This document shows, piece after piece, positions 37,321 through 48,332 of a stretch of 64,000 nt of DNA. Under the pieces are notes generated by a model. It had not been told where the DNA came from and did not search any database. It saw nothing but the letters and a program-made list of their open reading frames with translations. Where the stretch lies: contig CM053142.1 of NCBI GenBank assembly GCA_028571685.1, forward strand, positions 64,505,296-64,569,295, written 5' to 3'. Position numbers and translations under genes: made by a program. The first letter of the stretch is position 1. Every line of letters starts with the position of its first letter. Source of the stretch: Heterohyrax brucei (Eukaryota; Chordata; Mammalia; Hyracoidea; Procaviidae).

Positions 37321-38520
37321 GGGTAATCTGTCTCTCCCCACCGTGACCTTGAACCCAAGTCCAGAGTACTATGACAGGTACCTAGTTTGCATCCAATGGG
37401 GGAAAAGCAGTAGACAATTGAAAGCTGTAGGTGATCATAAGTGTTCCTTTTACTTTCTTGGAGAATTACACCTCTAGTCATCTTCTGCTTTGGCTAATAA
37501 TATATTGAGTTTTCCTATACAGAGCACCTATTCTCTTGGATGACTTAGAAGCACATTCTGGTGTACCTTGGATAATATCCTAGAACAGAAAAAGAACACC
37601 AGTTAAAAACCAAGGAAATGTATGTAAAGTCTGACTTTACTTAATAACAATGTGTTAATATTGGCTCATTAATTGTGACAAATATACCATGCTAATTAAG
37701 AGGTTCATAATAGGGAAAACTGGGAATGGGGTATATGGGAAGTCTGTACTGTCTTTGAAACTTTTTTGTAAATCTGAAACTATTCTAAAACAGAGCATTT
37801 ATTAAAACAAGCAAACAAGCTATAATCTAAAGTGCTTATTTTATTTTGGAATTCGTCACATGGTACTTTTCCCAGGAGAATTATTTTTCTAGCCGTATTT
37901 TGTTAATGTTATATTGAGTTTGCATACTCAGAGAATCATTCTCTTTGATGGCCAAAGTTAGTGACTTAGAAGTACCTTCTGGGGCCTGGTGGGGAGGAGA
38001 GTTTGGGGGCCAGACTGAGAACTTAATCTTGAGTACTATAAAGCATACATGCTTGACAGATGTCTGGCTACAATGACTAGAAAATAGCCAGCCACCTCCT
38101 TAACTGTCAAAAATTGTCTTTGATACAACAGAGCCCACCACGATGCCATCATGGCACAAGAGTCAGAAGGCATTAGAAGAACAGAACAATAGGAACTGAG
38201 CTTTGCGCCTAGGAAGAGACTGAGCGTACTAGCAGACTAAGTTATAGACGTGGGGAAATACTGCATTGCATACACACCTGTATTGTCTAGGGGTAGTGCA
38301 TGACCAGGTAACACGGAAGCTTGAATCAGGAGCAGAAGGGAGACAATGTTCACTGCCTGAGTCTGGATGTTGGGTGGAGCTTTCAGGTAAGCATGGGACC
38401 CAATTTCATTTGCAGCTTAGTGGTTCCAGTTCTAGTACCAGTTGGAATCAAGAGAGTAAAGTGAGTGGCATCTGCCAACTTCTTCCATTCATTGAATATT
38501 TCTTTGTTTCTTTTTTTTTT

Positions 38521-38648
38521 TGAAGAATTGATATATCTGAACTGCAGTGTTGGCAAAGAATGTTGAATATATCATGGATTGCCCAAAGAATGAACAAATC
38601 AGTCTTAGAAAAAATACAACCAGAATGTTCCTTAGAAGTGAGGGGCAT
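38521..38648 (+). mobile_element. RTE retrotransposon fragment
   Basis: Short sense piece from the region upstream of the RTE 3' end: 'aactgcagtgttggcaaagaatgttgaatatatcatgg', 'aaaaatacaaccagaatgttccttagaagtgagg'. It lacks both ends. Confidence 0.65.
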
Positions 38649-38674
38649 AAGAGGTAGTTAATAAATATAGGACA

Positions 38675-38745
38675 GTAAGGAACAAGAAGAAGAAGAGAAG
38701 AAGGAGAGGAAAAGAGAGAAAGAAAAAGGAAAGAAAAGGACAGAA
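38675..38745. repeat. Purine-rich GAA/GGA tract
   Basis: About 70 bases made almost entirely of A and G on the + strand, with GAA, GGA and GAAA units. Low complexity. Confidence 0.85.
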
Positions 38746-38902
38746 ATCCTGCCTAACAATGTTATCCCCATTTGAGTACACAACCATTAAGCACCTCTCT
38801 AGCTGAAGCAACTCCATCCCTAGCCCACAATTAATGGATATTTCTTGAGTTTCTCTTATGTGGCAGACTCTACTGTCCCATGGTGTTTCCTAGACTGGAA
38901 TG

Positions 38903-39012
38903 CTTACTAGGAACAGATCATCAGGTTTTTCCACCCGTAGAGCCACTGGTGGGTTTGAACCACTGACCTCAGCGACTGAGAGTGTAACCACTTCATCTCC
39001 AGGGCCCCTTGA
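38903..39012 (-). repeat. AfroSINE-like SINE fragment (head half)
   Basis: 'ggaacagatcatcaggtttttccacc' then 'cactggtgggtttgaaccactgacc' and 'gtaaccacttcatctccagggcccc'. The tail half is missing. Confidence 0.65.
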
Positions 39013-40040
39013 CTCTGCACTAAGCCCTGGGAATGCAGCAGTGAACAAAACTGACCCTAACTGTCTTTCTGGAATTTGCAATTTGTTGACAGAAGAGATA
39101 CTCCACAAGAATGATACATGGTCTGAAAGAAGGCTAAGGGAGTACGGTAGCATACTGTTTCTAGGAGCAAGAGATCAAGAAATCCTCCCCAAAGATGTGA
39201 CTTTAAAAGGACACTTGAAAAAACAGGAGAGGAGGAAGAGATGGGCAGAGGAGGAAAAGATGTGGAAGCGCACAAACAGAAATGGCATTCACAACGGCCC
39301 AGCCAGAAGAAATCCAGAGAAAAGGAAGAGAGAGGAGAGGGCTAAGGGAGAGCATGAGAAGAGAGGTTCCAGATGCAAGGAGGATCCCACCATCAAGAGC
39401 CTCATAAACCACATCAAGGGACTTTTTCCTTAGGCAGTGAGAAGCAGCCAGCGCTGTAGCCAGTGCAGGACAAGGTTAGCACGGCACACATGCTCACCAT
39501 CTAACAAGCTCAATTTAGCATTATTTCCTCTGGAATACGGTAATAGACTGAACTCACTATGTGCTTCAGAAAATTAATCACAGAAAAGGTAAATACGGAA
39601 TCAGTAGAACTTTTTGAGCCACAAGTGGAAGACTTCTTCTGGTCTCTGTTGACAAAAACTGGCTTGAATACAGATGGCTTCATTTCAGGATTGCCTCATT
39701 CACTATTAGGGAGTCTGCAACTGGCCAATTTGTGGAACTCGGGTCATTTGCATTATGTTTTCTGGTGTCATGTCATACTGTTCTGCTCACAGGGACGCCT
39801 TCTTCTCTGCTCCAAGCATGTAATTGTATGGGAGGAGGAAGATGACTGGAAGGGTCTGAGTGAGGCTGAATCTGCCTTTCAGAATTGTTTGACTGTTTCC
39901 AAGCCCCAAGCAACTGTTTCCAGGGGAGTGTAAGGCTTTGCATCAGTTTCAGCTTACAGAATGTATTCTTGAAGTGTCTTTCAGAGGCCTTTCAGAGGTC
40001 TTTCGGAGGTTTTAAAAGCTTTCTGATATGATTACAATGG
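39013..40040. other. Intergenic DNA, no gene seen
   Basis: Purine-rich stretch at 39.1-39.42 kb, otherwise unique-looking. A 177-codon open frame across 38900-39433 starts inside a SINE fragment and is treated as chance. Confidence 0.6.
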
Positions 40041-40047
40041 CTTTTTT

Positions 40048-40123
40048 AGCCATGGTTGGTTAGCTCAGTTGGATAGAACACTGCACTTGAAGGCCAAAGG
40101 CACAGACTTCAATCTCATGGCTT
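40048..40123 (+). pseudogene. tRNA-like pseudogene or tRNA-derived repeat head
   Basis: 'ggttggttagctcagttgg' contains a perfect A-box-like TAGCTCAGTTGG. About 45 bases on, 'acttcaatctc' is a weak B box. The anticodon arm does not pair, so it is not a functional tRNA gene. No body typical of the AfroSINEs follows. Confidence 0.4.
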
Positions 40124-40715
40124 GGTTTCATGGTCATGGATGATACCTTGAACTTTGGCCAGTCTTAGAGATAAACAGACCTAGCTTGGAGTTTGGCTGC
40201 TCCAGTTGAATGGCCATGAGACCCGCTGGAATTACCTCAATTCTCTGCTCCCATGTGGGTTCCTGTCTGGGAAATGGGGATGATAGTCACACCTTTTTCC
40301 TTGGGTTGCAGTGTTACATGATGTCGCTTGAGATGACACAGGGAATGCATCACACAGGAGCTGCTTACACATGTTCACTGTCTGCGTTCAGAGCAGGGTC
40401 AGGCCTGGGGGAGAGGGGCTGAGGTAACTAAATTTGGCTCAGGGCCTATGGCCACCACTGCACAGTGCAAAATTGGGCTTCACAAGAATAGCTGGCCACA
40501 TAGACAGGGGGGTTCCTGTGGTGTCCTTGACTAAGTACAAGAGTCACCTGAGATAAGAGGCAGTGGTTAAGAGAGTGGAATTTGGAATTGGATGACTTAA
40601 ACTCCCATTCTGTACCTCTGGCTGTGTGATCCCAAGCAAGTTGTTTAACCTCAGTCTTCCTCAGTTGCCTTTCCCATAAACTGGTGGCAATCATAATGTC
40701 TACTTACCCTGGTGA

Positions 40716-40878
40716 TAGAGTCCTGATGGCTTAGTGGTAAAAAGTCTGCTACCCCAAACATTGGCAATTTGAATCCACTAGCTGCTCCTTGGAAACCCTG
40801 TGGGGCAGTTCTACTCAGTTCTATAGGGTTGCTATGAGTCAGAGTCAACTCTTTGGCAATAGGTTTTATTTGTTTGGT
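40716..40878 (+). repeat. AfroSINE-like SINE, short form
   Basis: Head 'gagtcctgatggcttagtggtaaaaagtctgctacc', body 'ccctgtggggcagttctactc', tail 'gctatgagtcagagtcaactctttggcaatagg'. Confidence 0.88.
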
Positions 40879-41065
40879 TACCCTGATGGTGTGACAATGA
40901 AGTGCTCAGCCGCTAATTGAAAAGTTGGTGGTTCAGTGGCACCTCAGAAGGACCTGGCTCTCTGCTTCTGTAAAGAAGTTAGCCAAGAAAACCCTAAGGG
41001 ACAATTCTACTCTGTCACCTGGAGTCACTATAAGTCAAAATCAACTCAACAACATCCAACACGTA
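40879..41065 (+). repeat. AfroSINE-like SINE, long form
   Basis: Head 'taccctgatggtgtgacaatgaagtgctcagccgctaattg', middle 'ggctctctgcttctgtaaagaagttagcc', tail 'cactataagtcaaaatcaactcaacaacatcc'. It directly abuts the preceding SINE. Confidence 0.82.
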
Positions 41066-41367
41066 GGATTGCTGTGAGAATTAAATGAGAACGGTGGTAA
41101 ACATTAGCTGTGTCAGCTACTACTACAATAATATGCTGTGACTCTGAAGTAGGCTGGGCCTCAAAAACCTCCAGATGTGGATGCGTTGGCCCTTTCTGAG
41201 CCCACTACTTGGCCCCTTAAGTTCTTTGGTGAATATCTGTGTCCACGTTTGTAAGGTTGTGTCATCGGTATCTGTTTTGGTATCTGCATATCCTCAACAG
41301 ATTGAGAGCTCCTCGGGGGAAGGTTCTGTGTTGCACTCACATCTGTATCCAGATGCCATTTGTGTTG

Positions 41368-41712
41368 TGATGTTGTTGTTAGTGGTTATGGCATCTACCG
41401 CAACGCATGAGACTGTGTGCACAATGGAATGAAATGCTGCCAAGTCCTGAGCCATCTTTGTGATTAACTGGGGAGCTATTGTGATTCTTAAAGTTTTCAC
41501 TGGCCAGTTTTCAGAGGCGGATCACCAGGTCTTTCCTTCCAGGCTGTCTTAGTCTGGAAGCTCTGCTGAAACGTACTCAGCGTCACAGCAACATGCGAGC
41601 CTCCACTGACGGATGGGCGGTGCCTGTGCACGAGGTGCATTGGCCAGGAATTGAACCTAGGTCTTCCTAATGGAAAGCAAGAATTCTAGCAGTGAAGCTG
41701 TACTTCCTCATT
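41368..41712 (-). repeat. SINE with tRNA-Gly-like head and RTE-like tail
   Basis: On the - strand it begins near 41706 with a tRNA-Gly-like unit: 'gctagaattcttgc' and 'ggttcaattcctggccaatgc' match the D-side and T-arm/acceptor of tRNA-Gly. Its other end (41368-41385, 'gttgttgttagtgg') resembles the RTE/AfroSINE tail. The head differs from the usual AfroSINE head. Confidence 0.6.
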
Positions 41713-41721
41713 CTGGCCCAT

Positions 41722-42744
41722 TACGTTGTTGTGGCTAGGTGCTGCTGAGTCAGTTCCAACTCAGGGTGACCCTGTGTACAGCAGAATGAAACCCTGCCTG
41801 GTCCTCTGCCACCCTTACAATCGTTGTTATGATCCCATTGTTGCAGCCACTGTGTCAATCCATCTCTTTGAAGGTTTTTCTCTTTTATGTTGATCTTCTA
41901 CCAAGCATGCTATCCTTCTCCAGGGCCAGGACCCTTCTAATAACATGTCTGAAGTATGTGAGATGAAGTCTCCCTGTCCTTGCTTCTAAGGAACATTCTA
42001 GTTGTACTTCTTGCAAGACAGATTTGTTCATTCTCCCGGCAGTCGTTGGTATATTCAATATTCTTTGCCAACATCATAATTTAAAGGCAGCATTTCTTCT
42101 TTGGTCTTCCTTATTCACTGTCTAGGTTTCCCATGAGTATGAGATGATTGAAAATATCATGGCTTGCAAAGAAAAGGAATTCCAAAACACTTAGTTGTGC
42201 TCATGAAGAACCTATACATAGACCAACAGACAGATTTGAACAATACAAGGGGATACTGTGTGGTTCAAATCAGGGAAGGTGTGAATCAGTTTTGTATCCT
42301 TTCATTATACTTATCCAATCTGTACTCTGAGAATAGCCAATAAATTAGGCTAAATGAAGAAGGACATGTCATCAGGATTGGAGGAAGGTTCATTAACAAC
42401 CTGCAGTATGTAGATGACACAACCTTGTTTACTGAAAATAAGACGAAGCACTTATTGATGAAGATCAAAGACTACAACCTTCAGTATGGATTACACTGCA
42501 AAGTACAGAAAACTAAAATCCTCACAACTGGATCAATAAGCAACAACATGATAAATGGAGGAAAGATTGTAGTTGTCAAAGATTTCATTTTACTTGGACC
42601 CACAGTCAACATCAATGGAAGCAGCAGTCAAGAAACCAAATGGCTTATTGCATTGGGCAAATCTGCTGCAAAAGGCCTCCTTAATGTGTGAAAAAGCAAA
42701 GATGTCATGTTGGAGACTGATGTCGGCTTAATGCAAGTCATGGT
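41722..42744. mobile_element. RTE retrotransposon with 5' inversion (twin priming)
   Basis: The 3' segment is antisense (42166 down to 41722, ending 'gttgttgtggctaggtgct' on the + strand). The 5' segment (42167-42744) is on the + strand and encodes a broken reverse transcriptase relic with the catalytic Tyr-Val-Asp-Asp at 42407-42418 and FILLGPTVNING further on. The 5' segment ends at 'gcaagtcatggt', just where the 3' segment begins ('gcaagccatgat' on the - strand), so the two pieces meet at one point of the original element. Confidence 0.85.
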
Positions 42745-44289
42745 GGACTATTACACATTGTGAATAAGTGTTTACTGAATGAGCAGATGATGCCTTCATT
42801 GGGGACTTGTTGCCGTGACCTCATGCCAGTTGCCAGCACACTTGATGCTCCACATCTCGGAATCTACAATGTGACATGGAGCTCTTCACACTCCCTCTCT
42901 GGGCCTCAGTTTTCTCATTTCTGCAATGAAGATGTTAACTCAGAGTTTCTCCTATTTTCTACCCAACTTGAAGAACTGATTTTCCAATTCCACAGCTCTT
43001 CTTTTGTGGCCCAGAACACAGAGCTTCCCAGGAAGATCTTGCCTTAACTTAGCAAAGGAGAGTAACACAGCTTTCAGAGGTTTTGGTTTTAGGGGTAGGG
43101 GAGGAGGTGAGAAATAAAAACTCAAAAAGAAACTGTCTTCCTGCCAGGGCTGCAGAAAGACATCACGGAGGCTTTGCCAATCAGTAAGGAAATGGAGGAG
43201 CAGGCCAAGATGCGAGGCTTCTCCAGGAGCTTGACTGCAGCTTATTAGTCGGTGATTCTACTGGGTTGGGACTATCTCTTGGAAAACCATTTTAATAACT
43301 GAGAGGAAATACAATTAAGGATACTGGCTACAGGCTGTCCAGGGCTGGGTGACTCTCTTCCATGCAGGGAGTTAAATTGGTCCTGCTAATGTTGCCTATT
43401 GATAATCTCTGATCAGATTCTCTTTCAAGTGTCACTCCCCTGAGATGATGCTAATGAATGAGCCCCAGGAGATGAGGCAGTGAGGGGAGAAGAGTGGGCA
43501 GTAAGCCTGGGTAGGTGTCCAGATGAGAGATGAGCCCAGGATAGAAGCTAAAGGCAGAGAATTGGAGGCGCCAAAACACAAGTCATTTTAGCCTAGATGT
43601 GACAGTTCCGGGGCCAGATATGTCCAGCCACTTGGCTTACTGACTGCATTCCAGAGGAGGAGACCCTCATTCTCAATGAGTCTCCATGGCCACGGAGGGG
43701 AAATAATCCACAGGGCGATTTTTGTGAAAATGGCTTGTAAACTCTGAACTGCTGTACACTCGTGAGTTCGTTTTTCCCTCCCAGTCCATAAACCACAGCT
43801 GCCTTTGCTGATTAGTATCCATGGAGCAAGCGATGACCTGCATAATTAAAAGTCGTGGATGACACCAATGTAATTGTATTTGGTTTGAGATTTGCAAAGT
43901 ATAATCACTACATCCTCACCTCATTTCGAGAAATGTCCTTTCCTAAACTCTGTGGATTTAATTTTTTTTTTTTAATTCAATGTTTGAAATTTAATGACTT
44001 GGAGAAAGGAGTAGGGGACGCCCTGTTAGTTAGCCCAGAAATGCTGGACTGTGGGAAGACAAAGAGGAAAGGCTGAGCTTGAAAATACGACCTGGCTCAT
44101 TGACAGACACAGAACACCTGGAGAGCTGGAGTTGGCTGGTAACGAGGGTCTTTTCTTTATCTTCCCTGCTCCCCATGCCCTGGATCACACTTTCCTGACT
44201 GTGCGCCAGAAGCCAGGCAGCGGTTCGCAGCAGGTCTCCTGCCTGCAGACTTGCCCCATCCATCCTGTTCCTCTTTCTTCTCAGCACAG
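42745..44289. other. Intergenic DNA, no gene seen
   Basis: Unique-looking sequence with a short MIR-like phrase near 42.88-42.95 kb ('ctctctgggcctcagttttctcatttctgcaatgaagatg'). No exon recognised. Confidence 0.6.
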
Positions 44290-44850
44290 TTGCCCATCTG
44301 ACGTTGCCTTTTGCTGTCCTGCTGGGAAACCTTCCAGTGGCTTCTCATCACTTACAGACTGACTTTTAAATCCCTCTCAGCCCTGGTAGACTTATCTCTT
44401 TTGTTTTGGCCTCGTTTGCTTATTCTCTCCAGATTCCTTCTTGATGCCCAAACTTCATCCCCCACCCGAGAGTCAGCAACCCACATTCCGCTCCTGCCAA
44501 AAGCCACATGGGGACCCTCTTAAGAAGCTTTCATTTAAATAGGCATCTTCTTTTCCCCTTTGCTATTTCTGGCTTCCTTCTTAAGAAACCCTGTCCACCT
44601 CTTAGCTCTCAGATCAACCGGTGAAGCCTTTCTACCACCCGCTACCCCCCAATCCAGAAACAACTTCACCACTCTCTCTTCACTTCCTGTGGCATTCTGC
44701 ACAGTCTGTCTGGTGCGATGTCTTCCAGCTTGTGCACAGAGCTCCTTGATTGATTTTGGGTTCCTTGATTTTCTTTCCATTTGTTCTTTTTTATGTCCCC
44801 AAAGCATAGAGTATTGCTTGACACATTGGCACATACTCAAAATTGTGTGA
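44290..44850 (+). mobile_element. L2 LINE 3' region
   Basis: Sense L2-like order: 'gggaaaccttccagtggcttctcatcacttacagactg', 'gccctggtagacttatctc', a pyrimidine-rich 'cttcctgtggcattctgc' region and the end 'cagagctccttgattg...gagtattgcttgacacattggcacatactc'. Ancient and non-coding. Confidence 0.6.
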
Positions 44851-44943
44851 AAGATATACAGGGCATCAGTGGTCAAGACTAACTCTAGTGGAGGGAGTCA
44901 GGGATAAAATTGGAATGGGTGGAATGTGCACTTTTATTACAGA

Positions 44944-45149
44944 GTATGAGTAGCTCTAGTGGTGCAGTGGTTAAGTGCTCTGCTGCTAACTGAAAAATTA
45001 GTAATTTGAACCCACTAGCCACTCGCTGGGAGAAAGACATGGCATTCTGCTTTCATAAAAGATTTACAACCTTGGAAACCCTATGAGGCAGTTCTACTCT
45101 CCTACAGGGTTGCTATGAGTTGGAACTGACTCTACGGCAATGGGCTGCG
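44944..45149 (+). repeat. AfroSINE-like SINE, long form
   Basis: Head 'agctctagtggtgcagtggttaagtgctctgctgctaactg', extra block 'gggagaaagacatggcattctgctttcataaaag', tail 'gctatgagttggaactgactctacggcaatggg'. A GC/GT microsatellite begins at its 3' end. Confidence 0.9.
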
Positions 45150-45188
45150 TGCGTGCGCGCGCGCGCGTGTGTGTGTGTTGTGTATGCA
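45147..45188. repeat. GC/GT alternating purine-pyrimidine tract
   Basis: 'gcgtgcgtgcgcgcgcgcgc' followed by (GT)n. Such alternating CG/TG runs are prone to Z-DNA formation. Confidence 0.9.
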
Positions 45189-45189
45189 C

Positions 45190-48142
45190 ATACACTTAGG
45201 TGATAGCTCAGTATAGAATCGGGGCTTCTGAGCACAGGGAATCAGAAGTCAATGGCTGTCGAAGCCCAGTAATGGAGAGGGTATAAAGGCACTAGGGAGG
45301 CCTCATAACCCTGCTAAGACACCTGCTTTACCAATGACCTGCTGTATGGCTACAGGCAAGTCATCAAAACCCTCTTAAAGAATTCAGACAGAGGGAACAG
45401 CATAGGCAAAGAAGACAGACATAAAGAAGAAGATCCAAGATCAATAGGAAGTTTATTGTTTTGTGTGATTTTTCTTCTGGCATATCATCTCATTATTGTT
45501 GTTACTAATAATAGTAATATTAACCCACGAAAAGTAAAGCTCCTCCAACATCCAATTACATCAGGATTTCTGGCAAGGGTGTGAAGATTGGTGTTATTTT
45601 TTAAAAAATAATAAAACAATAAAATAGTAAAATAAATAAAAATAAAGAGCAAAAATACTGAAAAGCTCCCTGGGTGATCAGAAATAACATAATAATAAGC
45701 TCCCCAGATGAGGCTGAGAACTGTGAGCTAGAACAATAACCAGAGCTGTGCGGTCTGGGGCATGAGGCTGGTGGGGTGGGAACAATGGCGCCTTTTCCAG
45801 ATGTAGGACATGCTGCAGGGCCTAATTATCAAGCCCCAAAGAGATGACGCTCAGTGACTAGACACATGTGACTTAAATTATAGCAAAGGAAACTGGGTTA
45901 GATCAACTGCAGTGGGCTAAGGTCTTAGAGCAGATTTTCAGTGACTATCTACCCTTTTCACATGGGACAGACAAGGAACCCGTGACTGTGAATCCTTCCA
46001 GTTCCAGGAGCCTGTGGGACTCTCACAGGCTGACTGTTGGGGTTGGGGGTTGGGCAGGCTGAGGCATCTCCAAGCTTGTGGCTCTGGGAGTAGTGAACCC
46101 CCTTCCCAGAGAACTGAATGGAAAGACTGAAAGGCTTGTGTGGAGATGCTGTGCATGGCAAGGGTTAGGACCTGGGCCAGTGTGTCCTTTCAGTGAACTT
46201 ATGACCCTGGCAAGCCCCTTGTAGATGGTGAGTGGTCTCTTAAGTTCCGCCTAGCAGTGTGTTTCCAGGCAATAGTCAATGCAGCCCCAACCCTGTTGGC
46301 CGGGCAAGAAGTGATCCAGGCTTGAGAGAGGAGCATTTATGGTGGGTGGCCCTATGCGTCTCTGACCGAGTTGAGGACAGAACCCGGGCCCCTGGGAGTT
46401 CTGGCCACTGCTCAGCCTTCCTGCATCACTGAAGGAAGGGGCAGCGTGGGCAAAGAAAGGGACATTAGTGTCATGAATGAAAACTGCTTGTAGGGAGCAG
46501 GGAGAGAGGGAAATGAAGGCAAAAGAAGGTGGGTAGCGCCCAGAGGAAGGAAACGCACATCATCATCTGCTTGTTTGTTTCTTGTATTTAAGACATCGGT
46601 TTCTAGCATATTTTTAAATCCATCAGACATGAAAGGCAGATTTAAATAGATGCACAGTGTGAAGCTGGTAATTTCACTTGCCACAATAGAGGAGCTGGCA
46701 GGACGCTGGCGCAGATTCAGCACCTTTCTCCACGCCAAGGAAGCTAGAGAGCCCGAAGCTCTCCCTGGTAGAGCTTTAGGCCAGGTGCCTTTCCTGCCTC
46801 TGGGAGCCAGGAGGGTGGGAAGCAGGTGACAGAATGAGGGGTGACCAGGGACTAGAGAATAAACGGGGAAAGAGAAGATAAAAGAGAAGCAGCAGAAGAA
46901 ATTAGAGCAGGAGAGAAAGTGAAGAAGAAAAGGGTGAAAGGAGGGAATCTAAACTGCAGAAACAAACTGGCCCAGCATTCTCCTGGGTCAGGAAAGCTTC
47001 TTGGCTTAACCCTTCCTAACTCCCAGTCTCTCCTGCCTTTCACTTCCACTTCAGTATCGGTTCAAAAGAATCAAAGACTTCTGAGGTTGGTGGGAATAGG
47101 ACGGGGAGTTTGTAATTCGTTATATCTAGTTTTTCACCAGCATTGCCTGCTCTCTGTGGTCGGCATCTGTTTGAACACATGTAGTATCAGGGACCTCACT
47201 ACTCAGTGCCAGGACGCAATCCTTTGATGGACAGTGCTTGCTGAGATAAACTTCTTCCTTGTGATAACTTGCAGTTCCTCTGCCCTGTGTTCCCTGGTTC
47301 CAATCCTTTCCTCTTGAGTAACTCAGAGCCAGCTTAGCATCTCAGCCAGCTCCTCATACTTGTACGCTCAGGTTCCCTCTCCCACTCTGCTCCTTGTATG
47401 CTACTTTGTACTCTGCCTGTAAATTATTACAACTAAAGTCTCTGCAAAACCAAATTATTTCTAGGTGCTAATGAATACATTTCCTACCATAGTCAGCCAG
47501 CCAAGTGCCATCGAGTCAAGACAGCAAAATTTCAGGGACAACAAAAAACTTATTTATTTAGTTTTTATTGTCATTCAACATTCTTACTCAGCACCTACTC
47601 TGTGGCCAGGTTTGGGGTACTAGTAGAAACATACAGTGTGTGGAAATCCAGTCTCACGGAGAAGAGTGTGCATGGACAGGTGCAGAGATGCTCAGGAGCA
47701 TCAAGTGTCCTCCTACATATATGCAAAAGAGGCTCTGACAGCAAGGGGGAGTCTGGGGCTTGTTGTAGTGGCATTTCCATGGCTTATTAACACACATTTG
47801 TGAGTTTCTAGGTGTTTCCTCCCCTCAAATACATTGAAACTCCAAGGGTCATGTTAAATTTGCTGTCCTTTCTATTTCTCTCATTTCCTTTTTTTTTAAA
47901 TTAAATAAAAAAATGAAAGTGTATATACTCTGTGCTTACAATATTGGGTTAAGAGAGGAGGAGTACACAAGTTGTGTCAAAGTCCCATTAATATTGATCT
48001 TCTTACTAATGTGAATTGTCACCAATTTCACCCTACCAAATTTCTAACAACTATCTAATCTAAACCCTCTCTCATTTCCTATTTCAAGTTTTCTTGTATG
48101 TTGTCTTGTATTGCTTCATTATTTATGTTGGTCTGGGAACCA
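45190..48142. other. Intergenic DNA, no gene seen
   Basis: Includes an A/T-rich low-complexity tract at ~45,598-45,652 and an L2/MIR-like phrase at ~47,580-47,690. I see no exon or RNA gene. Confidence 0.6.
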
Positions 48143-48332
48143 GTTAACCGGTTGCCGACGAGTTGATTCTAACTCAGAGCAACTGCGTGTGTGTCAGAGT
48201 GGCAGTGTGCTCCATAGGGTTTTCAATGGTTAATGTTTTCGAAGTAGATCACCAGGCCCTTCTTCTGAGGCACCTTTGGGTGGACTTGAACCACCAACAT
48301 TTGGTTAGCAGCCTAGGGTTAGCCATTTTCCT
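48143..48332 (-). repeat. AfroSINE-like SINE, long form
   Basis: Tail 'ggttgccgacgagttgattctaactcagagc', middle 'gtgctccatagggttttcaatgg', 'gaagtagatcaccaggccc', head 'ccaccaacatttggttagcagcc'. Confidence 0.82.

Larger units (their letters stand above)
36253..38520. other. Intergenic DNA, no gene seen
   Basis: Unique-looking sequence with one MIR fragment and one inverted repeat (listed). No exon or RNA gene recognised. Confidence 0.6.
40555..41140 (+). repeat. MIR SINE split by two AfroSINEs
   Basis: The MIR reads 'agaggcagtggttaagagagtgg', 'tgtgtgatcccaagcaagttgtttaacctcagtcttcctcag' up to ~40708, and resumes at ~41066 with 'aggattgctgtgagaattaaatgagaacggtgg'. The AfroSINEs at 40716 and 40879 lie between the halves. 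Confidence 0.75.

Noticed and set aside
38900..39433. A 177-codon open frame on the + strand, the longest in the window
   Set aside because: It starts inside an AfroSINE fragment and runs into a purine-rich stretch that gives Lys/Arg/Glu-rich translation by composition. No domain, splice structure or family resemblance was seen.
42425..42691. An open frame with reverse-transcriptase similarity
   Set aside because: Part of a 5'-truncated, inverted RTE copy with stops on either side. It is not a functional gene.
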